Made by a program: the position numbers and the translations under genes. This document shows, piece by piece, positions 1 through 8,939 of a DNA stretch of 64,000 nucleotides; positions within the stretch are counted from its first letter, which is position 1; every line of letters begins with the position of its first letter. The stretch covers positions 1-64,000 of the forward strand of contig NZ_JAENYR010000007.1 in assembly GCF_016841685.1 (NCBI RefSeq). Reading direction: 5' to 3'. This DNA comes from Thiohalomonas denitrificans (GTDB lineage Bacteria > Pseudomonadota > Gammaproteobacteria > Thiohalomonadales > Thiohalomonadaceae). The notes beneath the pieces were generated by a model that saw nothing but the letters and a program-made list of their open reading frames with translations, had not been told where the DNA came from and did no database searches.

Positions 1-112
1 CTTCGCTCTACCGACTGCGTCCATGCAGTCGTATTCGCCTCGAAAGATCGAAAAAATCTGTCTCAAACCGGCTTCCCCTCGCTACGATCGGTCAAGTCCG
101 ACAGGCCCCTAG
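1..112 (-). repeat. Arm of MITE-like repeat, truncated by window edge
   Basis: About 110 bases are an almost exact reverse complement of 8944-9053 (roughly three differences by eye). The arm ends at AAGTCCGACAGGCCCCTAG (94-112), the same terminal sequence that bounds the complete element at 8940-9203. The rest of this copy would lie to the left of the window. It contains the recurrent core with GCAT/ATGC dyad symmetry and AGAGCGAAG. No coding potential is seen. Confidence 0.8.
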
Positions 113-175
113 CCAAAAAGAAGGTCGCGGAGTACAGCAAGCGCTGGCAAGATCCCCATGAAGGTGCAGGAGTGG

Positions 176-637
176 CTACTCCACCGACCGGATAACTCCG
201 GTGACAATGCCGAGGATCTGCACCTCTTCGTTCTTGAGGTAGATGGGCCCCATGTAGGGGTTTGCCGGTTGAAGGCGAACGCCGTCGCGTTCAACATAGA
301 ATTTCTTGAGAGTGACCTGTTCGCCGCCGATCATGGCAACTACCGACTGACCATTCTCGGCCGTTTCGCGCTTTTCGATGATGACGACATCGCCGTCCTG
401 AATATTGTCATCGATCATGGAGTGGCCGCGAACCCGCAGTGCATAGGTGTTTTTCCGCACCATGTTGTGCGGCACGGAGATACTCTGGTTATCTTCGTTT
501 AGGGTTACCGGCCGGCCGGCCGAGATCCAGCCGAGCAATGGCACTTCGACGGTATTCACCGGGGTGGCAGCCACCTTTTTCAGGTCGGGATGCCAGATAG
601 ACCTATTGGTCTTGGGGATCAGTATACTAACGGACAT
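176..637 (-). CDS. LexA/UmuD-like S24 peptidase without DNA-binding domain
   Basis: This 153-residue protein resembles the C-terminal self-cleavage domain of LexA. Seen: a candidate Ala-Gly cleavage site in GWISAGRPV (about 37-45), the catalytic Ser in GHSMIDD (about 72-78), and a Lys in GGEQVTLKKF that fits the Ser-Lys dyad. The tail LQPANPYMGPI and LGIVTGVIR is LexA-type. LexA is normally about 200 residues with an N-terminal winged helix, which is absent; the length is closer to UmuD (about 140). The ATG is supported by GAGGG about eight bases upstream. No umuC is in view; a downstream partner could lie only beyond the repeat at the window edge. It is divergent from the SCO1 gene. It may be a UmuD-like accessory or a repressor fragment acting without DNA binding. 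Confidence 0.8.
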   Translation of the reverse strand: MSVSILIPKTNRSIWHPDLKKVAATPVNTVEVPLLGWISAGRPVTLNEDNQSISVPHNMVRKNTYALRVRGHSMIDDNIQDGDVVIIEKRETAENGQSVVAMIGGEQVTLKKFYVERDGVRLQPANPYMGPIYLKNEEVQILGIVTGVIRSVE

Positions 638-740
638 TTGAACGCCCTCTGGGATTTCAAGTCAACTTACGTGCGATACCGGATGGCGTCAATGCGATGC
701 TCCGGTGCTCCGATCCATGCTTTTTGAGAGAATTGCTGCC

Positions 741-1394
741 ATGAATGGAAACCAACCGCTGAAACCCGGTGTCATCACCGCCGCGCTAATCATCATGGTA
801 GCGGTAGGTTTATTGACGTCGTGCGGGGACACTGATGTGCCTCTTACGCCCGAACTTCGCAATGCCCTCTACCCCGAACCCCGGGAACTGGGCGAATTCA
901 GTCTGACCGGCAGCGAGGGGGAACCTTTTGGTCCTGCCAGTCTCGAAGGACAGTGGTCGCTGATCTTCTTCGGCTATACCCATTGCCCGGACATCTGCCC
1001 GACCACTTTGCTGATCCTGAATCAGTTCCACAAAGGACTCGAAGCGCACCCCGGGGCACTGGCCAACACCCACATCGTGTTCATCTCGGTGGACCCCAAG
1101 CGCGACACCCCGGAGCATTTGAAGCAGTATGTCACCTACTTCCATGACGACTTTCTGGCTGCAACCGGCGAGCGTGAGCAGATCGATCGCCTGGTGGAGG
1201 CTACCGGCGCGATTTACATGTTCGAAGGGGATACTTCGAGCGATGACTACATCGTCAACCACAGTGCCGCCATCTCTCTGGTGGACCCCCAAGGCCGCCT
1301 CTACGGGCGATTTTCGCCGCCGCACGATGCCGGAGAGATGGTGCAAACCTTCCTGCAAATCCGGCGCCATTACGGCGACCTTGCGGATTCCTGA
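741..1394 (+). CDS. SCO1/SenC-family copper chaperone lipoprotein
   Basis: Predicted thioredoxin-fold protein that delivers copper or acts as thiol reductant for cytochrome oxidase assembly. From the ATG at 741 it is about 217 residues: a hydrophobic N-terminal helix ends in a lipobox (LLTSC), so it should be an exported lipoprotein. The SCO copper site is visible as CPDIC in the segment YTHCPDICPTT, and the distal His as VNHSAA. The motif FISVDPKRDTP is typical of the family. The longer reading from 705 adds 12 residues with no signal-peptide character; 741 is preferred because GAGAG precedes it and the lipoprotein signal then starts cleanly. Phosphatidylserine decarboxylase starts at the base after its stop. 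Confidence 0.9.
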   Translation: MNGNQPLKPGVITAALIIMVAVGLLTSCGDTDVPLTPELRNALYPEPRELGEFSLTGSEGEPFGPASLEGQWSLIFFGYTHCPDICPTTLLILNQFHKGLEAHPGALANTHIVFISVDPKRDTPEHLKQYVTYFHDDFLAATGEREQIDRLVEATGAIYMFEGDTSSDDYIVNHSAAISLVDPQGRLYGRFSPPHDAGEMVQTFLQIRRHYGDLADS

Positions 1395-2258
1395 GTGATA
1401 ACCGTGATGGATTATTTCAAGGCGTGGCCGCAGTATTTACTGCCGGGTCACCTGCTTTCCCGACTGATGTACGTGTTGACGCGGATACGGGTCAGCGCGT
1501 TCAAGAACTTGTTTATCGACACCTTTATCCGGCTTTACAAGGTGGATATGCAGGAGGCGATGGAGCAAAACCCGCACGCCTACGAGCATTTCAACGCGTT
1601 CTTTACACGAGCCTTGCGCCCGGAAGCACGCCCGGTGGCCGGTGAAGCCGAAGCGGTTGCCTGCCCGGTGGACGGCTCCGTCAGCCAGACTGGCGCGATT
1701 GTCGATGGCAGCATTTTCCAGGCAAAGGGCCATGCCTATACCACGGAAGAGTTGCTGGGCGGCTCGCGGGAGCGGGCGGCACCTTTCCACAACGGCGCAT
1801 TCGCAACGCTCTACCTGGCGCCGAGCAACTACCATCGCATTCACATGCCTTTCAGTGGGCGCCTTACGGAGATGGTGCATGTGCCCGGGCGGCTGTTCAG
1901 CGTCAGCCCGGCCACCGCACGCGCCATCCCACGGCTGTTCGCCCGTAACGAACGGGTGGCCGCCCTGTTCGAAACCGATATCGGCCCGATGGCGGTGGTG
2001 ATGGTAGGCGCGGTTTTCGTAGCGAGTATTGAAACGGTTTGGGCCGGCCAGGTGACACCGCCGGCCGGCCGGATCATTCGCCAATGGAACTATCCGGAAG
2101 ATGAGTCGCCCTACTTTGCCAAGGGGGAGGAGATCGGCCGCTTCAACATGGGCTCGACGGTGATCGTGCTGTTCGGTCCCGATGCGGTTGACTGGGCTTC
2201 GGAAATCGGCCATGACAGCGGGGTATGCATGGGTCAGCTGCTGGGGACGCAGCAGTAA
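1395..2258 (+). CDS. psd: Phosphatidylserine decarboxylase
   Basis: Inner-membrane enzyme that converts phosphatidylserine to phosphatidylethanolamine using a pyruvoyl group formed by self-cleavage. The 287-residue length is normal for the bacterial proenzyme. Seen: PVDGSVSQ near residue 91 (the Asp of the autocatalytic triad), the His-containing YHRIHMP near 146, and NMGST near 250, the local form of the LGST processing site whose Ser becomes the pyruvoyl group. The start used is GTG at 1395, directly after the preceding stop; an ATG at 1407 is a reasonable alternative. The zero spacing implies translational coupling with the SCO1 gene. Confidence 0.95.
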   Translation: MITVMDYFKAWPQYLLPGHLLSRLMYVLTRIRVSAFKNLFIDTFIRLYKVDMQEAMEQNPHAYEHFNAFFTRALRPEARPVAGEAEAVACPVDGSVSQTGAIVDGSIFQAKGHAYTTEELLGGSRERAAPFHNGAFATLYLAPSNYHRIHMPFSGRLTEMVHVPGRLFSVSPATARAIPRLFARNERVAALFETDIGPMAVVMVGAVFVASIETVWAGQVTPPAGRIIRQWNYPEDESPYFAKGEEIGRFNMGSTVIVLFGPDAVDWASEIGHDSGVCMGQLLGTQQ

Positions 2259-2329
2259 TGGAAGCCTTGCGATCCCCGAACGGCTTTAACCTATTCTTAG
2301 GGAGAGCCGTTTAACGCCGGGAGACGTCC

Positions 2330-2539
2330 ATGGATCCCAACAAATACAAGCGCCACGAACCCGAAGAGCCGGAACATCTCAACTGTCGCGTCTGCCTGAA
2401 AGAGATCCCCTCCTCCGCGGCCCACACGGCCGAAGGGGTGGACTATATCTACCATTTCTGCGGCGTCGAGTGCCTTGAAGAGTGGAAGCAGAAGGAGAAG
2501 CGGGATGAGGGACCGCTCAACCACCCGGAAGACGTCTAG
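2330..2539 (+). CDS. Small Cys-rich protein, DUF3330-like
   Basis: A 69-residue cytoplasmic protein with CRVC (about residues 19-22) and FCGVEC (about 44-49), a four-Cys layout that should bind one zinc, followed by the basic stretch EEWKQKEKR. The pattern CxVCxKEIP followed by YxFCGxxC matches what I recall of the DUF3330 family, small proteins often found near metal-resistance genes; the assignment rests on memory of the pattern. No function is known. It stands alone after psd, with CTTTAACCTATTCTTAGGGAG upstream carrying an AGGGAG. The stretch 2540-2642 has no gene. Confidence 0.75.
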   Translation: MDPNKYKRHEPEEPEHLNCRVCLKEIPSSAAHTAEGVDYIYHFCGVECLEEWKQKEKRDEGPLNHPEDV

Positions 2540-2642
2540 CAGGTTGATTGAAATGCTCCCTCTCCCCGATGGAGAGAGCTGGGGTGAGGGGGCTCACGTG
2601 AAAATTTGGCCTCGCTCTCCCACCTTGCTCGCTACGGACACC

Positions 2643-2663
2643 TAAGTCCGACAGGCTGCTAGG
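2643..2663 (+). repeat. Isolated terminal arm of MITE-like family
   Basis: TAAGTCCGACAGGCTGCTAG matches the right terminal inverted repeat of the element at 8940-9203. It is preceded by a loosely similar CTCGCTACGGACAC segment. Only one arm is found. The stop codon of epmA (minus strand, 2659-2661) lies inside this arm, so the repeat abuts or forms the end of the gene. Confidence 0.6.
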
Positions 2664-3618
2664 CCCGGTCGATGGGAAAGCCGATCACGTCGGCGACTGA
2701 ATCCAGCCTGAGGGTCCGCATGACCAGCCGGTCCACCCCGAGCGCGACGCCACTACAATCGGGCAGGCCATTTTCCAGTGCTTGCAAGAGGCGCTCATCG
2801 GCAGCGACATCCTCCTGACCCCCGGCACGCCGCTGCTCCCGTTCGGTGGCGAACCGAAAGCGCTGTTCCCCCGCATCGGAAAGCTCATGGAAACCATTGG
2901 CCAGTTCCACGCCCTCCACATAGAGTTCGAATCGTTCCGCCACCGGCGGGTCACCCTCCCGTACCCGGGCCAGTGCCGCCTGCGAAGCCGGGTAGTCATG
3001 GACGAAGGTAAGCCCCTCGAGGGTGGACTCCACCCGATGGCTGAACAGTAGATTGAGCCAGGCATCCCGATCGCCTCCCAGATCGGGGACGGGTCCCAGA
3101 CCGCAGGCTTTCGCACAGGCGCCGAGTTGTGCAGCATCAGCCCGGTGCGGGTCGAGTCCAAGCACCTCTTCAAAGGCCTGGGCGTAGGAAACTCGCCGGG
3201 CGGGCGCGTAATTCAGGAAGGAGCGGACCAGGGCTTCCACCTCATCCATCAGTTCCGCAATGCCGAATCCCGGCCGATACCACTCGAGCAGGGTGAATTC
3301 CGGGTTATGGAGCCGCCCCATTTCACCCTGGCGAAAGACCTTTGCCATCTGAAAGATGGGTCCGCTGCCGGCCGCGAGCAAGCGCTTCATCGGGAATTCG
3401 GGCGAGGTATGCAAGTAGAGCGGGAGACCACCGGCGGCGCCCGGCCCCTGGTAGCGAGTCGTAAAGCTGTCGATGTGCGCGTCGGTGGTCCCCGCCACCG
3501 AGAGAATAGGGGTCTCCACCTCCCATACCCCACGTGCTTCGAAAAACGCCCGTATCCGGGAGAGGACACGGGCGCGTTCCCGCAGGCTGCCGAGCGTGGC
3601 TGCAGGCCGCCAACCCAA
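2659..3618 (-). CDS. epmA: Elongation factor P--(R)-beta-lysine ligase
   Basis: Lysyl-tRNA-synthetase-like enzyme that attaches (R)-beta-lysine to a conserved Lys of EF-P. It is 319 residues from the TTG at 3618 (E. coli EpmA is about 325). Class II synthetase motifs are visible: VWEVETPILS (motif 1), FRQGEMGRLHNPEFTLLEWY (motif 2), and the C-terminal GVALGVDRLVM (motif 3). There is no anticodon-binding domain, as expected for EpmA as opposed to LysS. An ATG-started reading would run 150 bases into efp and add nonsense residues; the TTG has AAGGAG at ideal distance, and the protein then begins GWRPAATL, matching the family. It lies just downstream of efp, its substrate gene. Confidence 0.93.
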   Translation of the reverse strand: MGWRPAATLGSLRERARVLSRIRAFFEARGVWEVETPILSVAGTTDAHIDSFTTRYQGPGAAGGLPLYLHTSPEFPMKRLLAAGSGPIFQMAKVFRQGEMGRLHNPEFTLLEWYRPGFGIAELMDEVEALVRSFLNYAPARRVSYAQAFEEVLGLDPHRADAAQLGACAKACGLGPVPDLGGDRDAWLNLLFSHRVESTLEGLTFVHDYPASQAALARVREGDPPVAERFELYVEGVELANGFHELSDAGEQRFRFATEREQRRAGGQEDVAADERLLQALENGLPDCSGVALGVDRLVMRTLRLDSVADVIGFPIDRA

Positions 3619-3625
3619 GCTGCCG

Positions 3626-4195
3626 TTACTCCTTGGCGCGGGAGATGTATTGTCCCGTACGAGTATCGACCTTGAGAACGTCACCGATGTCGATAAAGAG
3701 CGGCACCTGCACGACGGCACCGCTCTCCAGCCTGGCGGGCTTGGTACCACCGGTTGCGGTATCACCGCGAATGCCGGGGTCGGTCTCGACCACCTTCAGG
3801 GTCACATGGTTGGGCGGCAACACGCTGATGGGCACGCCGTTCCAGAGGGTCACCGTGCAGACATCCTGCTCCTTCAACCACTGCTTGGCATCGCCAACTG
3901 CGGTTTCATCGGCGCCCACCTGCTCGAAGGTCTCGGTGTTCATAAAGTGCCAGTGTTCACCATCATTGTAGAGATACTGCATTTCGGTATCGAGAACGTC
4001 GGCAGCCTCGATGCTTTCACCCGATTTGAAGGTCCGCTCGATGACACGGCCCGTCTTCAGGTTGCGCAGTTTGACGCGGCTGAACGCCTGTCCCTTGCCG
4101 GGTTTGACGAATTCGTTCTCGACAATGGACGCCGGGTCGCCATCAAGCATCACCTTGAGGCCGCGTTTGAATTCGTTGGTGCTGTAAGTCGCCAT
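3626..4195 (-). CDS. efp: Translation elongation factor P
   Basis: Relieves ribosome stalling at polyproline stretches. It is 189 residues from the ATG at 4195 (family 185-190). The N-terminal KOW-like domain carries [10 protein letters not shown]; the Lys in PGKG, about residue 34, is the site of beta-lysylation in E. coli-type EF-P. The C-terminal OB domain ends [11 protein letters not shown]. The open frame continues upstream to 4660 but without family similarity. epmA follows seven bases after the stop, and epmB is divergent upstream, so the three genes of the modification pathway are together. The hydroxylase EpmC is not in the window. Confidence 0.97.
   Translation of the reverse strand: MATYSTNEFKRGLKVMLDGDPASIVENEFVKPGKGQAFSRVKLRNLKTGRVIERTFKSGESIEAADVLDTEMQYLYNDGEHWHFMNTETFEQVGADETAVGDAKQWLKEQDVCTVTLWNGVPISVLPPNHVTLKVVETDPGIRGDTATGGTKPARLESGAVVQVPLFIDIGDVLKVDTRTGQYISRAKE
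3629..3634 (-). promoter_or_regulatory. Shine-Dalgarno deciding the TTG start of epmA
   Basis: AAGGAG on the minus strand, overlapping the last codons of efp, 10 bases before the TTG at 3618. No ATG or GTG in frame lies between the efp stop and the conserved EpmA sequence, so this site fixes the start. Confidence 0.75.
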
Positions 4196-4433
4196 ACCTA
4201 TCCTCTTGTTTAAACCCGGACATCCACCGCAAAGAGCGGGAGCCCACCCTGCCGACAAGCCATTTGGGCCTTTGCGTCTCTGCGGTGAATCATTCGGGTC
4301 AAAGACCTGCCGTCGACGTTTCACGCCAGGACTGCAATAATCCGCCCCCGAACCTGTCCGGCGCGGGAGACTGGGCACCAAATGAACCCGAAAAAACGAA
4401 CGGTGCGGCGGAAAGCCGCCAAATAAAAGCGCA

Positions 4434-5429
4434 ATGATAACCCGAAGCGAAGACTGGAAAAATGCCCTCGCCGACGCAGTACGGGATCCGGCCGAACTCA
4501 TTGAGCTACTCGACCTGCCACGGGAGCTCGTCGAAGCGGCCCGGCGGGCGGCTATCGCTTTCCCGCTACGGGTGCCCCGGGGATTTATCGCGCGCATGGA
4601 ACCGGGTAATCCTGCAGACCCCCTGTTGCGCCAAATCCTTCCCCTGGATGCCGAAAACACGCCGCTGGCGGGTTACACCACCGATCCGGTTGGTGACCGC
4701 TCGGCCGCGGTCGTTCCCGGACTGCTGCACAAGTATCACGGCCGCGTACTGCTGGCGATCACCGGCGCCTGCGCCGTCAACTGCCGGTACTGCTTCCGGC
4801 GTCACTTCCCCTACAGCGCGGAAAACCCGGCCCGGGGGGATTGGCAGGAAGCGCTAAGCTATCTGCGGAAGCATGAAGAGGTGAATGAAGTCATCCTGAG
4901 CGGCGGCGATCCGCTGGTCTATGATGATGAACACTTGGCCGGATTGGCGCAGCGATTGGCCGACATCCCCCATTTGAAGACACTGCGCATCCATTCACGT
5001 CTCCCGATCGTTCTCCCCGAAAGGGTAAACGACGCGTTACTGGCCTGGTTGACCGGCAACCGGCTGCAACCGGTAGTGGTCGTTCATGCCAATCATCCAG
5101 CCGAACTGAACTACGAGGCGAATGCGGCCCTCGAACGGTTGAAAAGCGCGGGTATCCCCCTACTCAACCAGACCGTATTGTTGAAGGGGGTCAATGACCA
5201 TCCCGACAGCCTGGCGGAACTCAGTGGCGAGCTGTTCGCTGCCGGCGTGATGCCCTACTATCTGCACCTGCTCGACCGCGTGCAGGGAGCTGCCCACTTC
5301 GAGGTTCCCGAAGCGCATGCGATTGAACTCATTGCGATTCTGCGAGCCCGCCTCTCCGGCTATCTGGTGCCGCGCCTGGTGCGCGAGATTGCGGGCGCTC
5401 CGGGAAAGATCCCGATAACCGAGGTGTAA
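4434..5429 (+). CDS. epmB: EF-P beta-lysylation protein EpmB (lysine 2,3-aminomutase)
   Basis: Radical-SAM, PLP-dependent enzyme that makes (R)-beta-lysine for EF-P modification. It is 331 residues, close to E. coli EpmB (342) and shorter than clostridial KamA. The iron-sulfur motif [13 protein letters not shown] (CxxxCxxC) is near residue 112, followed by ILSGGDPLV, typical of the aminomutase family. The C-terminal half carries HANHPAELN and [13 protein letters not shown]. It is divergent from efp; the 240-base intergenic space should hold both promoters, though no confident boxes are seen. It contains a reversed copy of the common 'gcgtctctgcggtga' repeat near 4276. Confidence 0.95.
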   Translation: MITRSEDWKNALADAVRDPAELIELLDLPRELVEAARRAAIAFPLRVPRGFIARMEPGNPADPLLRQILPLDAENTPLAGYTTDPVGDRSAAVVPGLLHKYHGRVLLAITGACAVNCRYCFRRHFPYSAENPARGDWQEALSYLRKHEEVNEVILSGGDPLVYDDEHLAGLAQRLADIPHLKTLRIHSRLPIVLPERVNDALLAWLTGNRLQPVVVVHANHPAELNYEANAALERLKSAGIPLLNQTVLLKGVNDHPDSLAELSGELFAAGVMPYYLHLLDRVQGAAHFEVPEAHAIELIAILRARLSGYLVPRLVREIAGAPGKIPITEV

Positions 5430-5615
5430 AGGCATACCCTTGCTCCATGCTGGCGAGCGATGCACATCCAAAAAATCAAGGTCTTGCATCGCTCTTTTCA
5501 GAGCATACGGTTCGCCCGGCCGACAACCTGAAGCAGTGGAAAACGACGGACGATTCCGGTACAAGTAAGCCCCTGCCGAAACCCGGGAAGGTCAGAACAC
5601 AACGGATAGACGCCA

Positions 5616-7688
5616 GTGAAACACGAAGACATCATCTGCATCATTGTCATCGACGACTCTTCGAACGATGCCGAAACCGTTGCGAACCGGCTGCGTGATA
5701 CCGGTCGTGCGGTCCGTGCAGTGCGGGCCGAGGACGACGAAGATCTTCGTAAGCACATGGCCCAGCACCAATGGGACATGGTGCTCAGCAAGCCCGAAAT
5801 CCCCTTTTTTGGCGCCCACGATGCCCTTGACGTAATCGGCAAGATGGGAGTCGATCTGCCCGTCCTCATCATCGCCGATGACGCCTCAGAACAGACTGTT
5901 ACCGATCTGCTGGAGTCGGGCGCCCGCGATGCGGTTCTGATGGCACGTCCGCAACGACTTTTGCAAACGATGCTTCGCGAAGTGGATGATCGCCACAAAC
6001 GTCGGCAGTATCGAAATTGTGAAAGGCTGCTGCAGGAAGCCAATCAAAGGGCCCAGGGACTGGTGGAGAGCTCGCGAGATGCGATTGCTTACGTCCACGA
6101 GGGTATGCACGTCTTCGCCAATTCATCGTATCTCGACACTTTTGGCTACTCCGATGTCATCGAACTCGAAGGGCTGCCCATCATGGACATGGTTGCGCCG
6201 GAGGACCAAGGAAAGTTCAAGAACTTCCTGCGCCGTTATACCAAGGGCAACACCGAAGCTGACACTATTGAAATCCACGGTCTGAAATGCAATCAGGCCA
6301 CCTTTGACGTGACCATGGAATTCTCTCCGGCCTCTTATGAAGGTGAAAGCTGCATCCAGATCATCATTCGTGACCAATCGCTCGACAAGGCGCTGAAACA
6401 GAAGCTGGATGCGCTCTCCAAACGGGACCTGCTGACCGGCGTCTACAACCATCAATTTTTTCTCGATACCTTGAAAAAGGTTTCCGGGAAAACCGGTCAA
6501 CACGGTGCCGTACTTTACATTCGCCCGGACAATTTCAAGGAACTCCGGCAAAAAATCGGTATCGCTGCCAGCGATATGGTACTTACCGACATCGCCACGG
6601 TGATCAATAACGAACTGAAAAATGGTTCCGAGGCCGTGGCACGATTCGAATCAAACATCTTTACCGCCATCCTGCACAACGCCAAAACCGATAGGGCCGA
6701 GGCCGTCGCACGGCGAATCAGGGACGCGGTAGCCGCGCATATTTCCGATGCCGGCGGGCAATCCGTTACCACCACCTGCTGTATTGGTATCGCCTTTTAC
6801 AGTGAGTCCCTTCCCGATCCACAGGCGGTGATCACCCGGGCGGAAAAGGCCTACAGCCAAGCCACCGAGAAAGGCGGCGGCAGCATCCACATCCATAATC
6901 CGGGCACCGACGAGATGGTCGATACGGAGCGACTCACGCTTTGGGAGAAGCAACTAAAACACGCCCTGCGCAGCAACGGCTTCCGCCTTCTCTACCAACC
7001 GGTGGTCAACCTCAAGGGCAATGATAGGGAAAATTACGAACTACTGCTGCGGATGCCCGGCAAAAACGGCACCGATATCGCGCCCGGTGAATTCATTCCG
7101 GCAGCGGAGAAAACCGGGTTGATTATGGCCGTAGATCGGTGGGTAGTGGCCAATGCGGTCAAAGTGCTCTCGGAACAACGGACCGGAAAAAGCACCAATT
7201 TCTTCATCAGGCTCTCCGGGGCATCGATCCGCGATACCCGCCTCCTGCCCTGGCTGCGGGACCTGATCAAAGCCTCCCGACTGGAGGACAACACACTGAC
7301 CCTGACCATTAGCGAATCGGTGGCAAGCAGTACCATCAAGGCGCTGAAGGTTGTCGCCAAGGGCGCCAGGGAGTTGCGGCTGCAGATCGCCCTGGACCAC
7401 GTGGGGCTGGCACCAAATTGCATCAATCTGCTGAAACACTGCGATGCCGATTTCGTGAAAATCGACGGCAGCCTGATTGGCCGCATGAGCCAGGACCCGG
7501 CGGTCAAGGAGAAGGTCCTGCAGATTACTGCCAGCGCCAAAGAGACCAATAAGCAGGTGATCGCCGAATCCGTCGAAGATGCCCAGACACTCGCTAGCAT
7601 CTGGTCCTCGGGGATGGACTTCATCCAGGGTCATTTCGTGCAGCCCCCATCGTCAAAGATGGATTATGACTTCAACTCGGCCGGTTAG
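5616..7688 (+). CDS. FimX-like degenerate REC-PAS-GGDEF-EAL protein
   Basis: A 690-residue regulator with the domain order and length of Pseudomonas FimX (691), a c-di-GMP-binding protein that controls type IV pili. Receiver-like domain about 5-120 has Ser where the phospho-Asp would be (MVLSKPEI). PAS about 145-255. In the GGDEF domain (about 270-425) the signature is replaced by RFESN (344-348), so it should be inactive. In the EAL domain (about 440-685) EAL reads ELL (475-477), DDFG reads DHVG (594-597), and the metal-binding Asn position reads IRLSG; QGHFVQPP is kept. It probably binds rather than hydrolyses c-di-GMP. Start is GTG at 5616. No pilus genes are nearby, so function is inferred from architecture only. 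Confidence 0.85.
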   Translation: MKHEDIICIIVIDDSSNDAETVANRLRDTGRAVRAVRAEDDEDLRKHMAQHQWDMVLSKPEIPFFGAHDALDVIGKMGVDLPVLIIADDASEQTVTDLLESGARDAVLMARPQRLLQTMLREVDDRHKRRQYRNCERLLQEANQRAQGLVESSRDAIAYVHEGMHVFANSSYLDTFGYSDVIELEGLPIMDMVAPEDQGKFKNFLRRYTKGNTEADTIEIHGLKCNQATFDVTMEFSPASYEGESCIQIIIRDQSLDKALKQKLDALSKRDLLTGVYNHQFFLDTLKKVSGKTGQHGAVLYIRPDNFKELRQKIGIAASDMVLTDIATVINNELKNGSEAVARFESNIFTAILHNAKTDRAEAVARRIRDAVAAHISDAGGQSVTTTCCIGIAFYSESLPDPQAVITRAEKAYSQATEKGGGSIHIHNPGTDEMVDTERLTLWEKQLKHALRSNGFRLLYQPVVNLKGNDRENYELLLRMPGKNGTDIAPGEFIPAAEKTGLIMAVDRWVVANAVKVLSEQRTGKSTNFFIRLSGASIRDTRLLPWLRDLIKASRLEDNTLTLTISESVASSTIKALKVVAKGARELRLQIALDHVGLAPNCINLLKHCDADFVKIDGSLIGRMSQDPAVKEKVLQITASAKETNKQVIAESVEDAQTLASIWSSGMDFIQGHFVQPPSSKMDYDFNSAG

Positions 7689-7784
7689 TGAACCGGTTAG
7701 TGATCACCTCGTTTACTACAAGGTCCGCCGGAACAAGGGGTAACCACTGAGAAGGCGTGCGAGGATTGAAGACGCTCTCTGTCC

Positions 7785-8717
7785 TCAGTGGCTACTTTTT
7801 CCTGCGCTCCTCTCCCCCTGTTCCCCTTGGTTCAGGACCCTGGTCTTGAGTGCGGCGATACGCTCCTCCAAAGGCGGGTGGGTCATGAACAGACGCTTGA
7901 GCCCCTGGCCGATAGCGCCGTTGATGCCGAACGCAGCCATGCGATCCGGCAGATGAGGCTGACCGGCGGTCAGGCGCAGGCGCTCCAGGGCGGCAATCAT
8001 ATTGCCGCCACCGGCGAGCCGGGCGCCACCGGCATCCGCACGGAACTCACGGCGACGGCTAAACCAGAAGACAATGGCTGAAGCCAGAATGCCGAGCACG
8101 ATCTCGGCGATGATGGTGGTAATCCAGAAAGCCGGACCGTGCCCGCGCTCCACTTTGAAAACCACCCGGTCCACCAAGTGACCGATCACCCGCGAAAGGA
8201 AGATCACAAAGGTGTTCACCACCCCCTGAATCAGAGCCAGCGTCACCATATCGCCATTGGCCACATGGCTCACCTCGTGGGCCAGCACCGCCTCCGCCTC
8301 ATTGCGGCTCATGTCCTTTAGCAGACCGGAGCTTACCGCCACCAGCGCCTTGTTGCGGTTGGCTCCGGTAGCGAACGCGTTGATATCCGGGGAGTCGTAG
8401 ATGGCCACCTCCGGCATACCGATGCCGGCTTCCCGTGCGTGGCGGCGTACCGTTTCGGTCAGCCACTGTTCGGTGGCGTTCTTCGGCCGCTCAATGATTT
8501 GGGCGCCGGTCATCCGCTTGGCGGTCCACTTCGAGATGGCCAGCGAAATGAAGGCACCGCCGAAGCCGAAGAGAGCCGCGAATACCAACAGCGAACCCAA
8601 ATCGAGTCCGACCCCCTGCTCATCCAGGATTCGCTCCACCCCCAGAATCCGCAATGTAACGCTAAGCACCAGAATGATGGCGATATTCGTCGCCAGAAAG
8701 AGCATGATTCGTTTCAT
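7785..8717 (-). CDS. htpX: Membrane zinc metalloprotease HtpX
   Basis: Inner-membrane protease for quality control of misfolded membrane proteins. It is 310 residues from ATG at 8717, near the E. coli length (293). Two N-terminal membrane helices (about 5-25 and 38-60) precede the catalytic motif [14 protein letters not shown] (HEVSH near 145), two further hydrophobic segments follow (about 160-180 and 195-222), and [13 protein letters not shown] supplies the third zinc ligand. It is convergent with the FimX-like gene and monocistronic. Between its start and the next gene (9279) lie about 560 bases with a MITE-like element and no supported gene. Confidence 0.95.
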   Translation of the reverse strand: MKRIMLFLATNIAIILVLSVTLRILGVERILDEQGVGLDLGSLLVFAALFGFGGAFISLAISKWTAKRMTGAQIIERPKNATEQWLTETVRRHAREAGIGMPEVAIYDSPDINAFATGANRNKALVAVSSGLLKDMSRNEAEAVLAHEVSHVANGDMVTLALIQGVVNTFVIFLSRVIGHLVDRVVFKVERGHGPAFWITTIIAEIVLGILASAIVFWFSRRREFRADAGGARLAGGGNMIAALERLRLTAGQPHLPDRMAAFGINGAIGQGLKRLFMTHPPLEERIAALKTRVLNQGEQGERSAGKSSH

Positions 8718-8939
8718 GTCTGACCCGCCTTTCTGTTCTTCATTGAAGAGACATTCGTCAAATCACATAACGATATTTATCGCTCCGGCGACTGGATAGC
8801 AGGTGCTTATCTCTTGGCGCCTTGAAGTATGCCGTGCTGCCGGCTGGCAGAATCCGCTGCAGCCGGATCCAATTACCGAACGATCGGGGCGATTCGCGGG
8901 GTATCCCTTCTAGCCGACGCGCCTATCGAGTATGGCACT

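Noticed and set aside
638-740. LexA operator (CTGT-N8-ACAG) between the LexA-like gene and the SCO1 gene
   Set aside because: I searched by eye and found no such box.
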